This document shows positions 1-12,637 of a DNA stretch of 64,000 nucleotides, one piece after another. Every line of letters starts with the position of its first letter. Positions within the stretch are counted from its first letter, which is position 1. The notes under the pieces were generated by a model. It searched no databases. It had not been told where the DNA came from and saw only the letters and a list, made by a program, of their open reading frames with translations. Source of the stretch: Nothopassalora personata (taxonomy: Eukaryota > Ascomycota > Dothideomycetes > Mycosphaerellales > Mycosphaerellaceae); assembly GCA_033816765.1 (NCBI GenBank), contig CM066296.1, positions 1,922,001 to 1,986,000 of the forward strand, in the 5' to 3' direction. A program made the translations under genes and the position numbers.

Positions 1-429
1 ATAATAATAAGGAGGAGGATAACGAGTAATTGCGCGTTCCGCGTATACTAGTCGCCTACTACGCGCCTATTCTCTATCTACGTAGCGCCGTCGCGCGCCT
101 ATAAAAGTTTATTTTTTTAAATAAATAATCTTCTCTCTACTCTTCTCTCTCCTCTCCTCCCTCTCTAATATTATTACTATTAGGGGTGTTTACTTAACTA
201 AGTAAGCGAGCCTTTTAATAAGACGGAGTATACTAGGAGTTCGGTAGGTCTTATATATAGGTTATAGCTAATATTACTATTAGGGGGAAGGGGCCCCTCT
301 CCTATGTAGATACTATCGGGTAGCCTCCCCCCTATATTATTAAGAAAAAGAGGAGGTTATATCTAAAGGGTAAGGTTCTTATATCTAGCTACTAAAAGGT
401 CGAGGCCTAAATATACGGTCTATACTCTC

Positions 430-565
430 TCTTCTACGCCTTATATTACCTTCGTAGACGCCTTATAGTTAGCTACTATACGCGTAGTATTCGTAAATCC
501 TTCCGCGCCTTATATCGTCTTCGCTAACGTATTATATTTAGCTACTATACGCGTAGTATTCGCGA
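430..565. repeat. Imperfect tandem duplication of about 69 bp in the Gypsy 3' region
   Basis: The string agctactatacgcgtagt starts near 471 and again near 540, and each copy is preceded by a related Ccttatat...tcgtcttcgc stretch. This is a two-copy tandem duplication in the chromodomain-proximal part of the minus-strand Gypsy relic. It probably predates or accompanies RIP decay. Confidence 0.55.
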
Positions 566-3390
566 GTCCTTATACTAGCTCCTAGCTATTGTACTCCTCT
601 AGCTAGCCCTTCTATCGTACTAGGTACTATACCTTACCCTTATACTTACGCTTTCCTAGTACTACCTCTACTTTATATTCCCCGTACTTATTAGTAAGAG
701 GTATAGTACATCTATCCTTCTCGCTACCCGCGTACGGCTCGAGGAGGGATATATAAAATATATTATAGATTCTTAATTCTACTAGTAGTACTAGGCGGTA
801 CGCCTACGAACCGATAGCGTTAATAATACGATACGGTCTAATAAACTTTAGACCTATCTTCTTCTTTAGTAATACTAACCTTAGGTTCTTCGTAAATAAT
901 AAGACTATATTACCTACATAAAAGCTCTTAGCCTTATAAGTCTTATTATAGTAGCGAGCCTAGATATCTACTACGGTTACCTAGCGCTTTATAAGCGTAG
1001 CGCGTATTTCTCGTATACGGTTAACTAAGTCTACCGCTACTAGTACCTCCCCTTCCCGGATCTCGCCTCGAGATCCTATAGGTGTTAGGGCAATCTTAGG
1101 TCTCTAACTATACGCTATCTCGAATAGGCTTATACGCAGCGTAGGGTAAACGCTATTATTATATACGAATTTAGTAATAGCTAGCTACTTAGCCTACTCT
1201 ATCTAGTTCTTAGTATACTAATAACGAAGGTACTATTCTAAGGTTTAATTTACCCTCTTAGTCTAACTATTAGTCTAAGGGTAAAAGGCTATAGATAGCT
1301 TACGCTTTACCTACGCCTCGAAGTAGAAGCTACTCTAGAACCTACTCGTAAATACTAACCCGCGGTTACTTACTATACCCGCTAGGATACTATAATACCG
1401 GACGACTTTGTCTCGTAAATTCCTTATATAGTCTCCGGCTATATATATCTTAGTTGTAGGGATATATAATTTTATTTTAGAGTAGCAGTTAACGATTACT
1501 AGGATTATATTATATATATATTCGCCTTACTTACTTAGTAGTATGTCCGTAATAAAATCTATAGTAATTTCTTACTATAGACCCTCTAGCCTAGGAAGTA
1601 GTTATAACTTACCGTAGGGTTAATAGCACCTCGCCTTCGAGGTTTAATATACTCTATAGTTTTCTCTATATTCTCTTATATCCTTACTAAGTAACTCCTA
1701 CTAGTAGTAACGTTATAGTAGCTCTTTAGTCTTTACCTTACTAAAGTGTCCTACGAGTAGGTTATTATAATATATATATAGTAACTATACCCTTACTACA
1801 TAGTCTTAGGGTACTATAAGTACGTTTAATAATAGACTAACCCGTCCTCTATATCTAGTCCTTAGCGTTACCTTAGCTAGGCGCCTACGATAAGTATATA
1901 ACGTACCTATTATCTCTTCCCTATACTATTTTTATTAGTAGTAAGAGTAGCTTGCCTAGGCTACCTTATATTATTATAGTATATACTTTTACTAGTAGCG
2001 ATTGGGTTCCCTACGGCTCGTAGGCTTATACTACGGCTACTATCGCTATATTATCCTACATTCTTTCGTAGGTAGCGGTTACGCGTCGTACTATAGGCTC
2101 GTCCTTACTAAGTAGGGTTTCCCTCTAGAAAGATAGCTTACTTTATAGGGTAGGAAGTAAGTTTAACGTCTACTACGTTATAACTACATAGTTACTACGT
2201 CGTAATAGCGCGTCGGCTAGATTACTCTTCCCTAGCCTATACTCTACTACGAAGTTAAAAGATTATAGAAACGTCGCCTATTAAGCTTACCTCCTATTTA
2301 GCTACTTTACTATTATAAAACCCTATAGATTTATATAGTTAACTAGTACCTAAACCGTATATAATACGCCTTCGAGGCATAGTTACTAATACTTAAATAC
2401 CTCTACTACTACTAGTAGCTCCTAGTTGTAGGTCTTATAGTTATACTTAGTAGGTGCTATCTTACGAGAATAGAAGGCAATTAGGTACTACTTAGTACTA
2501 AATAGCTAAGAGATAATACCTATAATCGTAAAACCTAAGGCGTCCGTTTTAACCCTCGGACGTAATAAAGAGTTAAAGTACCTTAGGATAGGTACTCTAA
2601 GGAACCTAGCTTTTAGCTATTAGAACGCTTACTCCCCGTAAGCGGACTATATAAGAGGCCCTTACTTCTTACTATTCTTATGTCCCTTTAGTAGGTCTAT
2701 TAATAGCTTCGCGGGCCTTAAGTACCCTTTAATAAAACGCCTATATAAGTTCTAGAATCCTAGGAAGAATTAAACCTTATAGAAACTCGTAGGCGTAGGC
2801 TATTCCTTAATTACGGCTACTCTACTCCTATCTATTAATAAGCCTACGACGCTTATAATAAACCCTAGGAACTCGGTACTCTTCTATTAGAAGCTATACT
2901 TCTTTAGGTTTATAAATAGGGTAAACTTTCGTAACCTCTCTAGTACCGTACGTACGGCTCGTACGTACTTCTTACGCGTTACGCTATATATAAGGATATT
3001 ATCTAGGTAGACTACGTAGATATTATTTACTAACTTAGTAAGGGCCTTATTAATATACCCCTAAAAGGTAGCTAGTATATTAGTTAACCTAAAATGTATT
3101 ACTAAGTACTTGTAGTAACCGTATTACGTACGAAACGTAGTCTTCTACTCGTCTCCTCGCTTAATAGGAATACGGTAGTAGGTATCCTATAGGTTGATTA
3201 TAGTAAAGAGCCTTATACCCTATAGCCTATCTAAGGTCTTACTAATTAGGGGTAGTAGGTATTAGTTCTTTACCGTAATCTTATTTAGGCCTCTATAATC
3301 TATATAGAGCCTAAGAGTACCGTTCTTCTTTAGTATAAATAGAATAGGCGTACCCGCCTCGCTTACGGATTGCCTAATCTACATCTTCTC

Positions 3391-4180
3391 TATTACTTAC
3401 GTAAGTCGTCCTATAGAGAGCGCCTTCACGCGGCGGACGACGTAAGTATCTTCGTTACGACGAAGAGAAACTAAGACTCTCTCTCTCGAAAAATACAAGC
3501 CTACTCGACTCGAAACAAGAAAAGACAGGTCGGACGAACCGAACGAACGAGATACGCTCAAAATCTACAAACAAGAACTCCGGAACTGCGAGAAGGGAAA
3601 GCGACGTACATAGCGTACACGTCGCTCGAACAACGAAGGCGCTGTCTACCTGTCGTCCCGGCAAACCACGTAAACTGCCGGCTGGAACCAAGAGAGGCGT
3701 TTAGGGGCGCAAACCACGTATACTGCACGGCTGGAACCAAGAGAGGCCGAGGGGGGGACGACAGCGAGGCCACTGCGACCGAGGAGCTACACTCGAGACC
3801 GGAGAACGCGACTGGATTGAAACAGAGGCAACGGGTGTTTCTTGGGATTTTGCTCGGTGCGTACGGGTACGGCCGGCTTGGCTTTTTAAAACAAGAACGA
3901 GACACGGGCGCAAAACTTGTCTCGCCCGGGGCAAGGCGACAAACCGCAATTCTCGACAAGACACGACTACCGGGTACGCGCGTACTACGCCGCAATATAT
4001 TCGATTTACGGTTCGAATAGCGAGCGTTGCTCGCATCTTTTAAGGAGTTTTTACGTCCGGGGTACGACGGGGCTTTTCTCCTTCTCTCAAATTTTGGTCT
4101 CGTTCTCGAGACCCGTGTTGCATAGTCTTTGACTCAAATAGCACGTTAATGGAATAATCAATCAATATTACTTACGTAAG
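3391..4180. mobile_element. Un-RIPed 760-bp insertion with 15-bp target-site duplication (candidate non-LTR element)
   Basis: The 15-mer tattacttacgtaag occurs at 3,391-3,405 and at 4,166-4,180. Removing one copy plus 3,406-4,165 restores a continuous Gypsy reverse-transcriptase reading across the junction, so the insertion is precise. The insert is CpG- and CpA-rich and unmutated, unlike its host. I see no terminal inverted repeats and no TG...CA ends. The plus-strand right end is a short AATC-type tail (aataatcaatcaa). A 15-bp duplication with a simple 3' tail suggests target-primed insertion of a 5'-truncated LINE or a SINE on the plus strand; this is inference. Several overlapping ORFs inside it resemble no known protein. 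Confidence 0.7.
3661..3747. repeat. Two-copy tandem repeat inside the 760-bp insert
   Basis: The units gcaaaccacgta...gctggaaccaagagaggc at 3,661-3,698 and 3,709-3,747 differ by only a few bases and are spaced about 48 bp start to start. They lie in the middle of the un-RIPed insertion. Confidence 0.8.
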
Positions 4181-5876
4181 GTATCCCTTTAAGGCCTCTA
4201 GCTTAGTTAAGGACTAGTAGTATAGCGGCTTAAAAGGGGTTTTCTTTCCTTCTACGAGATTAATCGTATACTTAACCCCGTTGGGTATCTTACGCTTTAC
4301 CTACTTATTAGGTATATATATATATCTTAGAAGTCTATAAACTCTTCTAGCTATAAAGAACCCTCTACTTTAGATACTGCTATAGTAATAACCTAAACAC
4401 TTATTATATATACCTACTTTAAGCTCTTTAGATCCTTAAGGAACTTACGTACGTTACGCTACTAAATCGTAGGCATCTTAGTATTATAGAACTACTAGTT
4501 ATCCCTATCGGCCTTTATAATCTAATTACGATACTACTAGGGTCTTTCTAAGATTACTAACGGCCTACCTATAGGCGCTATATAGTAGATAGCGTCGCTT
4601 ACGCGCTCTACTCCTATATTATTAGCGAGTTACATACGAACCGTATATATACCGTAGTAATACCCTTAGTTCTATACGTACGACTCTAAACTTAGGAGCT
4701 TTATACTACTAATAGGCTATATCTAGTAACGGAGTATATACTCGTATAATACTAAGCTTAGTTCTACGCCGTTATCTAGGAGAAACGTAGCCTCGCGAAA
4801 GCCTTTATACGTTTCGACTACGCCTCGTAAGTAATACGCTAGACTCGTATTAACTTACCTTAAGGAGTCTATATAGGAACCCGGACTTAGGAGTAACCCT
4901 TACCTAGTCCTCTATCTTTTCCCTATTTACCCTTCTTAGTTAAAGTCTCTATAGTCTCTAGCCTATAAACCGCTTACGCGTTACGGTCCTTCTATAGGTA
5001 TCTACTTTAGTACTTTATCCTAATATAACCCTTCTTACCGTAGCTATAGTATTCTACCCTCGACTTCTAGCTAGTTATAGACGAGCTACCGGCGTCTCGC
5101 TACTAACTCGTACCCGAGGCGCCCGGTACTTTACTTAACTTCTATTACTTTAGGCAATTAACTTACTTATATACGCCTTTAGCTTTATACTTACGACGCC
5201 TATACTACCCGGGTTGTACTCTCTACTACTACCTTAGTACTTGGTACTTTCGATACGCAAGGCTAGGACTACTAGCTCTTCTCTAGTCGTAGGGATATTA
5301 TAGTAGCTAATAATAGCGGACCGTAAGTAAGGCGTAAGCTTTACTAATAGGTACTATACGCGCTATACTTCCGAGTAGTTACCTAACTAGTCCTCTATAA
5401 TATCTAAATTAGTCGCGAACTATCGTACTATCTAGTTATCCTTCTATTTCGTAACCTCGTACTCTAATATAACGTTAAGTACACAATTTATAGGATCGCC
5501 GTATATATTTTAATAGAACTCCTTAAAGTCCTAGTATATATACCCTACGAGATTAAAGACGCTATAGTTAGCGTACTATTGCTTACTTACCTCTCTAATA
5601 AGGTATATAACCCTATATAAGACCTTTAACTCGTTCGTTGTATATATAGTACCTAAGAGAGCGAAGATAAGTAAGAGCTCCCTAAAGAATACCCTTATCT
5701 TCCTTATCGAGTCTCCTCTAAAAGGCGTTAGCTCTTTTAGGCGCGGTTAAGTTATATATACTCCGGCCGTACCTCGTACTATAATATAATTATTAGTAGC
5801 TATAGAGGTAGAGGTAGGAGTTATAGTAGGGAAGTAAACTTCTCTAGCCGGTCCTCCTATAGGCTCCGGAGGTAGT

Positions 5877-6119
5877 TGTTAGGTTTAGTATAACCTAATA
5901 ATATTATAAGTTAAGAAGATAAGCTTAATCGGGTTTGTTCTCGGGCCGATAAGAAGTTAAGGGAGAGTAATAAAGTAGTAGCTGTCTTAGTCTTATAAAG
6001 ACTTAAGAAACAGTGTAGTAGAGGTCAGGTTTTGGTATATTCTAAATAGTAATATTAAACAGTAAGTTAAACGCCTCGAAGCTATAAGGGTTCTTAGCGT
6101 TCCTAAATACAAAGGAGAC
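5877..6119 (-). repeat. Truncated 5' LTR of the minus-strand Gypsy
   Basis: This stretch is the reverse complement of the last about 240 bp of the 404-bp LTR at 28,896-29,299, starting at the complementary TGTTAGG terminus. Similarity stops after aaaggaga near 6,119, where Copia-derived sequence begins. It shows that the two Gypsy elements in this window belong to one family. Confidence 0.75.
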
Positions 6120-9100
6120 ATTGCTATGTCTTAGCTCTATAGTCGACTGTTTGACTAGTTAGCCGTTATAATCGAGCTCTATAGCGTATATAGATTATAA
6201 CGAGGGGAAGCTTTAGAACTATAAGGACTATAAGGGGATAGTATAATATATAGTACGCCTACAATCTTCTAATTGTAGATAAAGTAAAGCTTACCTTCTA
6301 CTATAGACGCTATACACGTCGCTTAGTATACGTATATGCGTTACGTACGGCTTACTAAGCCGGGCATAGCTATATATTATATATAAGGGTTAGCTATAGG
6401 CTTCCCTTATAACAATACTAAAGATAAGAACTTATAGCTAGTACTACCTTTAAAGTAGGTCTATAAATATAAGTTAGATAAGTACGGTATACTAAAGAGC
6501 TATAAAGTTATAATTATACGTAAGAGGTAATCTATAAGGTACTTATTTAGAAATATATACTACTATACTACTAGTAAGTATATTTTGCCTCTACTATACT
6601 ATAGCTACGAGCTTTAATCTAGAATCTAAGTAATTTAATGTAGTAAATGCCTTCTTAAACTTAGATCTACTACATACTATGTACCTTTAACCGCCTACTA
6701 GTATCGACTATAATAGATATGTACTTAAACTAGTTAAGGCCCTATATAGATTAATAGAGTCCCTTTTACTATAATATAACTCTCTTACTAATATACTAGT
6801 ATCCCTAGGACTAGGTCCCCTTATAGACTCTAAATACATCTACTATAATAATAAGGTTATATTCTTCTTCTATATAGATAATCTAGTTATCCTCTATTAT
6901 CGTAGGTATAAGGCCTATACGACTAGTATTAAATAGAGGCTACTTACTATATATAAGATGTATAAGCTTAGTAACCTATTCTAGTTCCTAGGTATTAAGG
7001 TAATATAAGATAGGTAAAAAAGACTATTATAGCTATCTTAAGAGAACTATATTAAGAAGTTAGCTACTAAATTTAGTATATCTACTAAAGTGCGTAAAGT
7101 AATAGTACTAGTAGATTAGTACGTAGATTAGTAAGCCCTAGAGGGTTACGTACTAATGATAATATCTATACTTACGTACTAATAGTATAAATTAGATCTC
7201 TTAACTTCGCGGCTATATATACTTATCCTAACATTACCTTCGCCTTATCTATACTATTGTAGTATCTAACTAAGCTAACTAAAGTCTACCTTAATCTTAT
7301 AGATTAGTACCTACGATACCATTTAGAGACTAAGAACCTATACCTTATATATAGCGCTAGTAAGTATATTACTAGCCTATATACTTCATATAGTTAACCT
7401 AAGTACCTTAGTTAATACTATAAATTCTATAGAGCTTTAGACGCGTCCTATAGGATAACTATAGATAGGACTAGCTTATCTAAATAGGTATTTATACTAT
7501 TTAGTAGACTAATAGACTATAAAGTAACTAAGTAAGCTACGGTTACTAAGTCATTAACTAAAGTAGAGCTACTAGGACTCTTATAAGCGGCATCTAAACT
7601 TATATAAGAGGATAGGATCTTTACTAAGATACACCTTTAGTTTAACTAGCGTACCTATCTATATTACGATAATATATAGGCTAAATAGCTTATTAAGTAG
7701 CGTTAGAAGCTCGATATAAAGCTCCGCTATATTAATATCTACTACTACTAGCTCCGCTAAAGGGACTAATAAGGAGATATTAAGATCCGGTATCTAAGTA
7801 CTAATAATATACCTATAGATAGACTTACTAAGCTACTTGAGCCTTAGAAGTATAAGCGCTTCTTATAGCTACTAGATATAATTAAAGAGGGCATAGATCT
7901 ACGTACCTTACTATAGCTATCTACTATATATACTAGTACTATCTATAGTACCTATAGAAATAACATAATAGGTAATAAAGAACTAGACTACTATAATAGC
8001 GGCGCGTTATACTAACGCTAACATAGTAATCTATACTAATATAGACGTATACTAAGGTACTAGTAGCTACTAATGCTAAAGTACCGTCTTTTACTTATTT
8101 ACTAGTTCCTAAACCGCTAAATTAAGTACCATTAAATTAAATAGTAGTAGGACTATATATATAAAGAGCCTATCTTCTTAATAACTACTATATTATACTC
8201 TTTACTATAGATAATAAACAGCTTATTACTAAATATTGCTAGCTTAGTAGCCTACTATAAAGATTATAATAAAGCTTAACTAAGACATAGTAGAAGGGTA
8301 GTAAATTTACTATAATAGGTAATAGGGGTGTATAGCCTATAGAGAATTGTACGGTTATATACTAATTAGCTTATTTACCTATAAGCTATAAGAGCTAAGG
8401 GGATATATTACAATCTAGTACAATTAGGCTTATAATTAGACTCAAAGCTTAAGATCTATTTACTACTAAGTAGCTACATAATTAGATTAGTTATTTACTT
8501 ACACCTGTTCTTTTTAAGTATATATATTCTTAGATAGATATATATAATATATAGTCTACTTTAAACTAGTCCTTTAACTAATTAATATATAAGCCTTAGT
8601 AAGTAAATAATTTAACTAAAAAATTAGCTTACTACCTAACACCTATAACGTATTAATAGTTAGTCTTAGCTTACTTTAATACCTAATTAAGCTTTATAAA
8701 ATTAATTAGACGTAGGTTTATATAGTTTTATAGTAATAATAACCTAGCTATTAGTATAGTCCTTTACTTAGTAATAAATAGTAATACTATAAAATAGTAA
8801 TCTACTATAGACTATACTCTATAGTAGGACCTAGTAAAACAAGGTAGTTCTTTTATTATTACGATAGTATATATTATAGTATAAATCAATACTAGTCTAT
8901 CTAAGACATAATAGCTAGAGTATATAGTAGTAGTCTACTATATTCTCTAGAGGTTACTAATTTAATTAAATAGATAGAAAATACTATTTAAACTAGTAAT
9001 AGATTATATACTAAATGTTAGCTATATAGTAATATTTAGAGCCCTAGGATATATATATATATAGAGTAGATTAACTAAGTAAAACTAAGAAACATTAAGA

Positions 9101-10280
9101 ATAAGCTTATATTTAATATCTAGTTATATATAACTCTACTAATATATATATAATATATAACTAACCTATAGATAGGGTTATACAGGTAGAGAACGTCCTC
9201 TCTTATAAAACTATATTCTATAATCTATCTAAATTGACTACTAGGTATACTACATCTATTTAAAAAATATCGTAATAGTAGAAGTAGCTAAAGAGCCTAA
9301 ATAGTACTATAATCTATATATAGCTTACTAAGTACTACTATAGTTTAATAATCTTAAGTTAATAGTAATTTTAAGCTAAATAATTAGCTAGTAATAAAAG
9401 ATACTATAACCTCTATAACTTTAAGGAACTAGGTTAAATCTTATAAAAACACTCTAGCTAATAAGAGCGTAAATAACTCTAATAATAGAAACGTGTTAGT
9501 CGCGTTATTTCTAAGAGCGATACCCTTTCTTTATACCTTACCTAACCCTACTAGTGTCCGCGGTCGGTAATCGAGGACAGAACAGGTACATAACGATTTA
9601 CTAATCTTACGTAACCCCGTCAGTCACGTGATTACCTTCCAGTCATACCCACTTCCGGATGCACCGTCTCCGGGGCGTGAACCTAAGCGGAACACTCTCC
9701 TATGTTATTGATTACTAAGCAATGTTAACCCCGAGACCACTGGTCGTACGGGCGCGTGCGGAATGCCTACGTATCGCAACCGCGACACCGATTGTGACAC
9801 GTAATCCCTCGTACGACTAGTTTCTCAGCTCGTAAGGCCTCTCTTTACAACTAAGGCCGCGGGCCGCGCCTACTACTGTGCTCTAGGGCTTAGGGGGGCC
9901 GTAGACGTTTCGCTGTCGCGCTTAGTTTCGGGCTCTAAAGCGTGTATAGATTGCAACGAGAGCAGAATTAGGACTGTTAAGGAATGTCGTAATGTATAGT
10001 ACGCCTACGACCTACTAGCCGTAGATGTACTAATCCTTGCCTTTTGTTATGGACGCGTTACGCATCGCTAGGTGTACGTATGCGTGTTACGTGCGGCTCG
10101 CTAAGCCGGGTATAATCGCATCTTACATGTAGGGTCTAGCTAGGGGCTGCCCTTACATTACCTAATAGAACTAACCTACATTCATCCTGCTAATACTTCT
10201 ACGAAGTAGCAGTACATTACTATATTATAGTAGTAAGTAATAGACGCGCTTACTAAAGAGGATTGTAAAGAGCTAATAGG
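6120..10280 (+). mobile_element. RIP-degraded Copia-like element, interrupted
   Basis: The plus strand reads through stops as Ty1/Copia pol. Reverse transcriptase lies at about 6,730-7,060 (KALYRLIESLLLYYN-like, then FFFYIDNLVIL, the RIP form of YVDDL). RNase H follows to about 8,100, and an RNase H C-terminal tail (IDALTKEDCKEL) reappears at 10,225-10,275. The sequence 6,190-6,413 is a decayed copy of 9,951-10,157, so it is probably the 5' LTR. From about 8,200 to 9,540 the DNA is extremely TA-rich and I recognise no domain. All frames are broken. Confidence 0.7.
9543..10157. repeat. Candidate un-RIPed solo LTR (about 615 bp) with TTACC duplication
   Basis: Composition changes sharply from TA-rich to normal (CpA, TpG and CpG present) at about 9,545. 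The right part matches the RIPed LTR end at 6,190-6,413. The right boundary is ...gcccttaca followed by ttacc, and ttacc also ends at 9,542 on the left. The left terminus would read TA instead of TG, which a single RIP change could explain. The left boundary was chosen to fit the duplication, so it is less certain than the other LTRs. Confidence 0.5.
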
Positions 10281-10606
10281 TGTTACGGATCAGTTCTACG
10301 AGGTAGAAGGAATCCAGCACCGGAGAACCAATGACGGTGTGGGCCCGTGGGGGACACGTCAGAGGTCACGTGAGTCCGGACGACCAGACGACCGGACGAC
10401 CGGTCGACCTGGTCGAACGGTCGAACACGACGCCAAGACATGGCACTATATAGACGACGCTCCTTAGCGAGTAGATAGGAGCTTCGTGCTCAACTCATTT
10501 CAAGTATACACCATATACTGTTTGGGACCACTACCTTCTCAACGAGTCAGAGACATCACTGCAAAGATCCAAGCCCAGTTGGGATAACGTACAGCGGTTC
10601 CTAACA
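10281..10606. repeat. Solo LTR (326 bp), TSD ATAGG, un-RIPed
   Basis: The stretch starts TGTTACGG, ends CTAACA and is flanked on both sides by atagg (10,276-10,280 and 10,607-10,611). A core at 10,430-10,497 with a TATA-like actatataga is nearly identical to 23,276-23,343 in another solo LTR. Upstream of the core is a GACCGGAC-type tandem repeat (about 10,380-10,422). The lack of RIP against a heavily RIPed background marks it as a recent insertion that lost its internal region by LTR-LTR recombination. Confidence 0.88.
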
Positions 10607-12200
10607 ATAGGTAATATAGAAAGAGCTAAGTCCTACCTATTTAACTTTATACTACTAAAGTTAATAAAGAATGCCTCTCTACTACCCTTTCTATTAGATC
10701 TATATCTATTTAATAACTCTTTAGATCTATCTAATAACTTAGTAGTTATAGATATTAGTAAGTAGCTTTATATAGTCTACTTATATAGACTTAGTTATCC
10801 TACTTTATACTTATATGCTTCTTTTCTTTTATACTATAGATAATAACAATACATTAGTTATCCCCTTTATGTACTTCTACTATAGCCTATATAATATTAT
10901 AGTTACTAATATTATTAGTAGCTTAATAGTAGGTATCTTCTAGAAACTAGCTACAATATATAGACTAGCCTCCCTAGAGCTAGTTTTCCTACTAAATTTT
11001 AAGTGTATCTATTATAATAATAAGATTTTATTTTTCTTCTATGTAGATAACTTAGTTATACTATACTATAATAATTATAAGGCCTATAAAATAAGTATTA
11101 AATAAAGGCTACTTACTAGGTATAAGATATACGAGCTAGATAACCTATCCTAGTTCCTAGGTATTAAGGTAACATAAGATAGAGAAAAGAGACTATTATA
11201 GTAATATTAAGAGAACTATATTAAGAAGTAACCGCTAAGTTTAGTATCTATACTAAGACACGTAATATAATAGTACTTATAGATTAATATATAGCCTAGT
11301 AGATACTAGAAAGGTATATACTAGTAGTAATATCTATACTTATATACTAATAACTTATTATATCCCTTAACTTTATAGCTATATATACCTGTCTAAATAT
11401 TATCTTTACTCTATTAATACTCTTATAGTATCTAACTAATCTTATTAAGGTCTATCTTAAGCTTAGATTAGTATCTATACTAGCTTCTATTAACTAATAA
11501 TCTATACATTATATATAGAGCTTATAAGTATATTACTATCCTATATAGCTAATCTAAGTACTTTAGTAAATATTATTCATTCTTTAGGAGTATTAGTTAT
11601 ATTTATAGTATAAATATAAATAGAACTAGCTTATCTAGATAGATCTTTATACCCTTTAGTAGATAAATTAACTATAAAGCTACTAAGTAAGTAATAGTCA
11701 CTAAGTTTCTAACTGAAGCTAAGCTACTAGAACTATTATAAGTAGTATCTAAACTTATATAATAGAACTTAATTCTTACTAAGATTTAGCTCTAGTTTAA
11801 TTAGCTTACCTATCTATACTATAATAATACTTAGACTTTATAGCTTATTAACTAGTAAGCTTAAAGTTAATATATAGCTATACTATATTAATACCTACTA
11901 CTACTAGCTCTACTATAGAAACTAGTAAGGAGATATTAAAATTAGTTATTACTACTTAAGTAGCCTAGATTTGGGTCGAGTCCTCTAGGCTCTCTAATAT
12001 CTTATAGAGAGACCATCTATAGTAATAACGTACTAGATAGTAACATTAAAGCTACGTACGTAATAACGTTCTTTAGCTAGTTCTGTAAGGATCTAGCTAT
12101 ACTATTATAATAAAGGGCTACAGATAAGGGTAGTAAGTCTATTGTAATAAGATAGAAGCGTAGATATCTTTAATTTACGTAGCTATACACGAGGTATAGG
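10607..12200 (+). mobile_element. Second RIP-degraded Copia fragment
   Basis: The plus-strand translation again gives the Copia reverse transcriptase core (FFFYVDNLVILYY near 11,030, then QRLLT and FLGIKVT-like strings) and decayed RNase H. It is closely similar to 6,850-7,700 of the preceding relic, so it is a second copy of the same family. Stops are frequent and no ends or duplication could be defined. RIP character fades at about 12,200. Confidence 0.7.
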
Positions 12201-12637
12201 GTAAATCTACCCTCTTTATAAGCAACGGTAGAGAGCGGCAGTAAGGGCGGTAAGGATGGTGACAGCAAGGTAGTTTAAGCTAGTTTGAGTTACGCCTATA
12301 TCGGCAGGATATATTAGCTAGTTTCGCGGGGAAATTCAGTGGCGCGCCCCAAGGCTGTGGGGCCCGCTAAATCTCTACGACACCAAGTCTACAACATAGA
12401 CATATGCAATGCACTACTTTGCTTTTGAAACACCCAAAATATGAGCCCAATTCAAGTGAACCCATGCGATAATATGGGACCGTGCGGCAGGGGGGGAAGA
12501 CTCGTAATCAGGTCATATCGCCCTGCTCATCTCGTCCGATATCTCGAGCACACTCCCAAGCCAGCTCTCTGACACTGCAGCTCTATTTCTTTCGCATTCA
12601 GACACTTCACACACAGTCAGTCTCTCCAGTAGCAGCC
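12201..12637. other. Transition from RIP block to genic DNA; upstream region of the FAD oxidase
   Basis: CpA/TpG become normal across this stretch, which marks the right edge of the first transposon block. It must hold the promoter of the oxidase gene at 12,638. The last 100 bp are pyrimidine- and CA-rich (tctctgacactgcag, acacacagtcag), as is common near fungal transcription starts. I see no gene here. Confidence 0.5.

Larger units (their letters stand above)
1..6119 (-). mobile_element. RIP-degraded Gypsy chromovirus, minus strand, 3' end outside the window
   Basis: Translating the minus strand through many stops gives a Ty3/Gypsy pol in the usual order. From high to low coordinates come a gag/protease region (about 5,850-4,250), a reverse transcriptase split by an insertion (4,180 and 3,390 down to about 2,750, with a [12 protein letters not shown] motif and a catalytic box reading YLDN, the RIP form of YVDD/YLDD), RNase H (about 2,650-2,200), integrase (about 2,000-1,000) and a chromodomain near 700-520 (YLVRWKG-like). 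The chromodomain makes it a chromovirus. CpA/TpG are nearly absent and TpA is abundant, as RIP produces. The 5' LTR lies at the right end and is truncated. No reading frame survives, so it should be inert. Confidence 0.85.

Noticed and set aside
3455..4132. Five overlapping ORFs of 67-145 codons on both strands
   Set aside because: They lie inside the 760-bp insertion, overlap one another in several frames, are rich in Arg/Ser as expected of GC-rich non-coding DNA and match no family.
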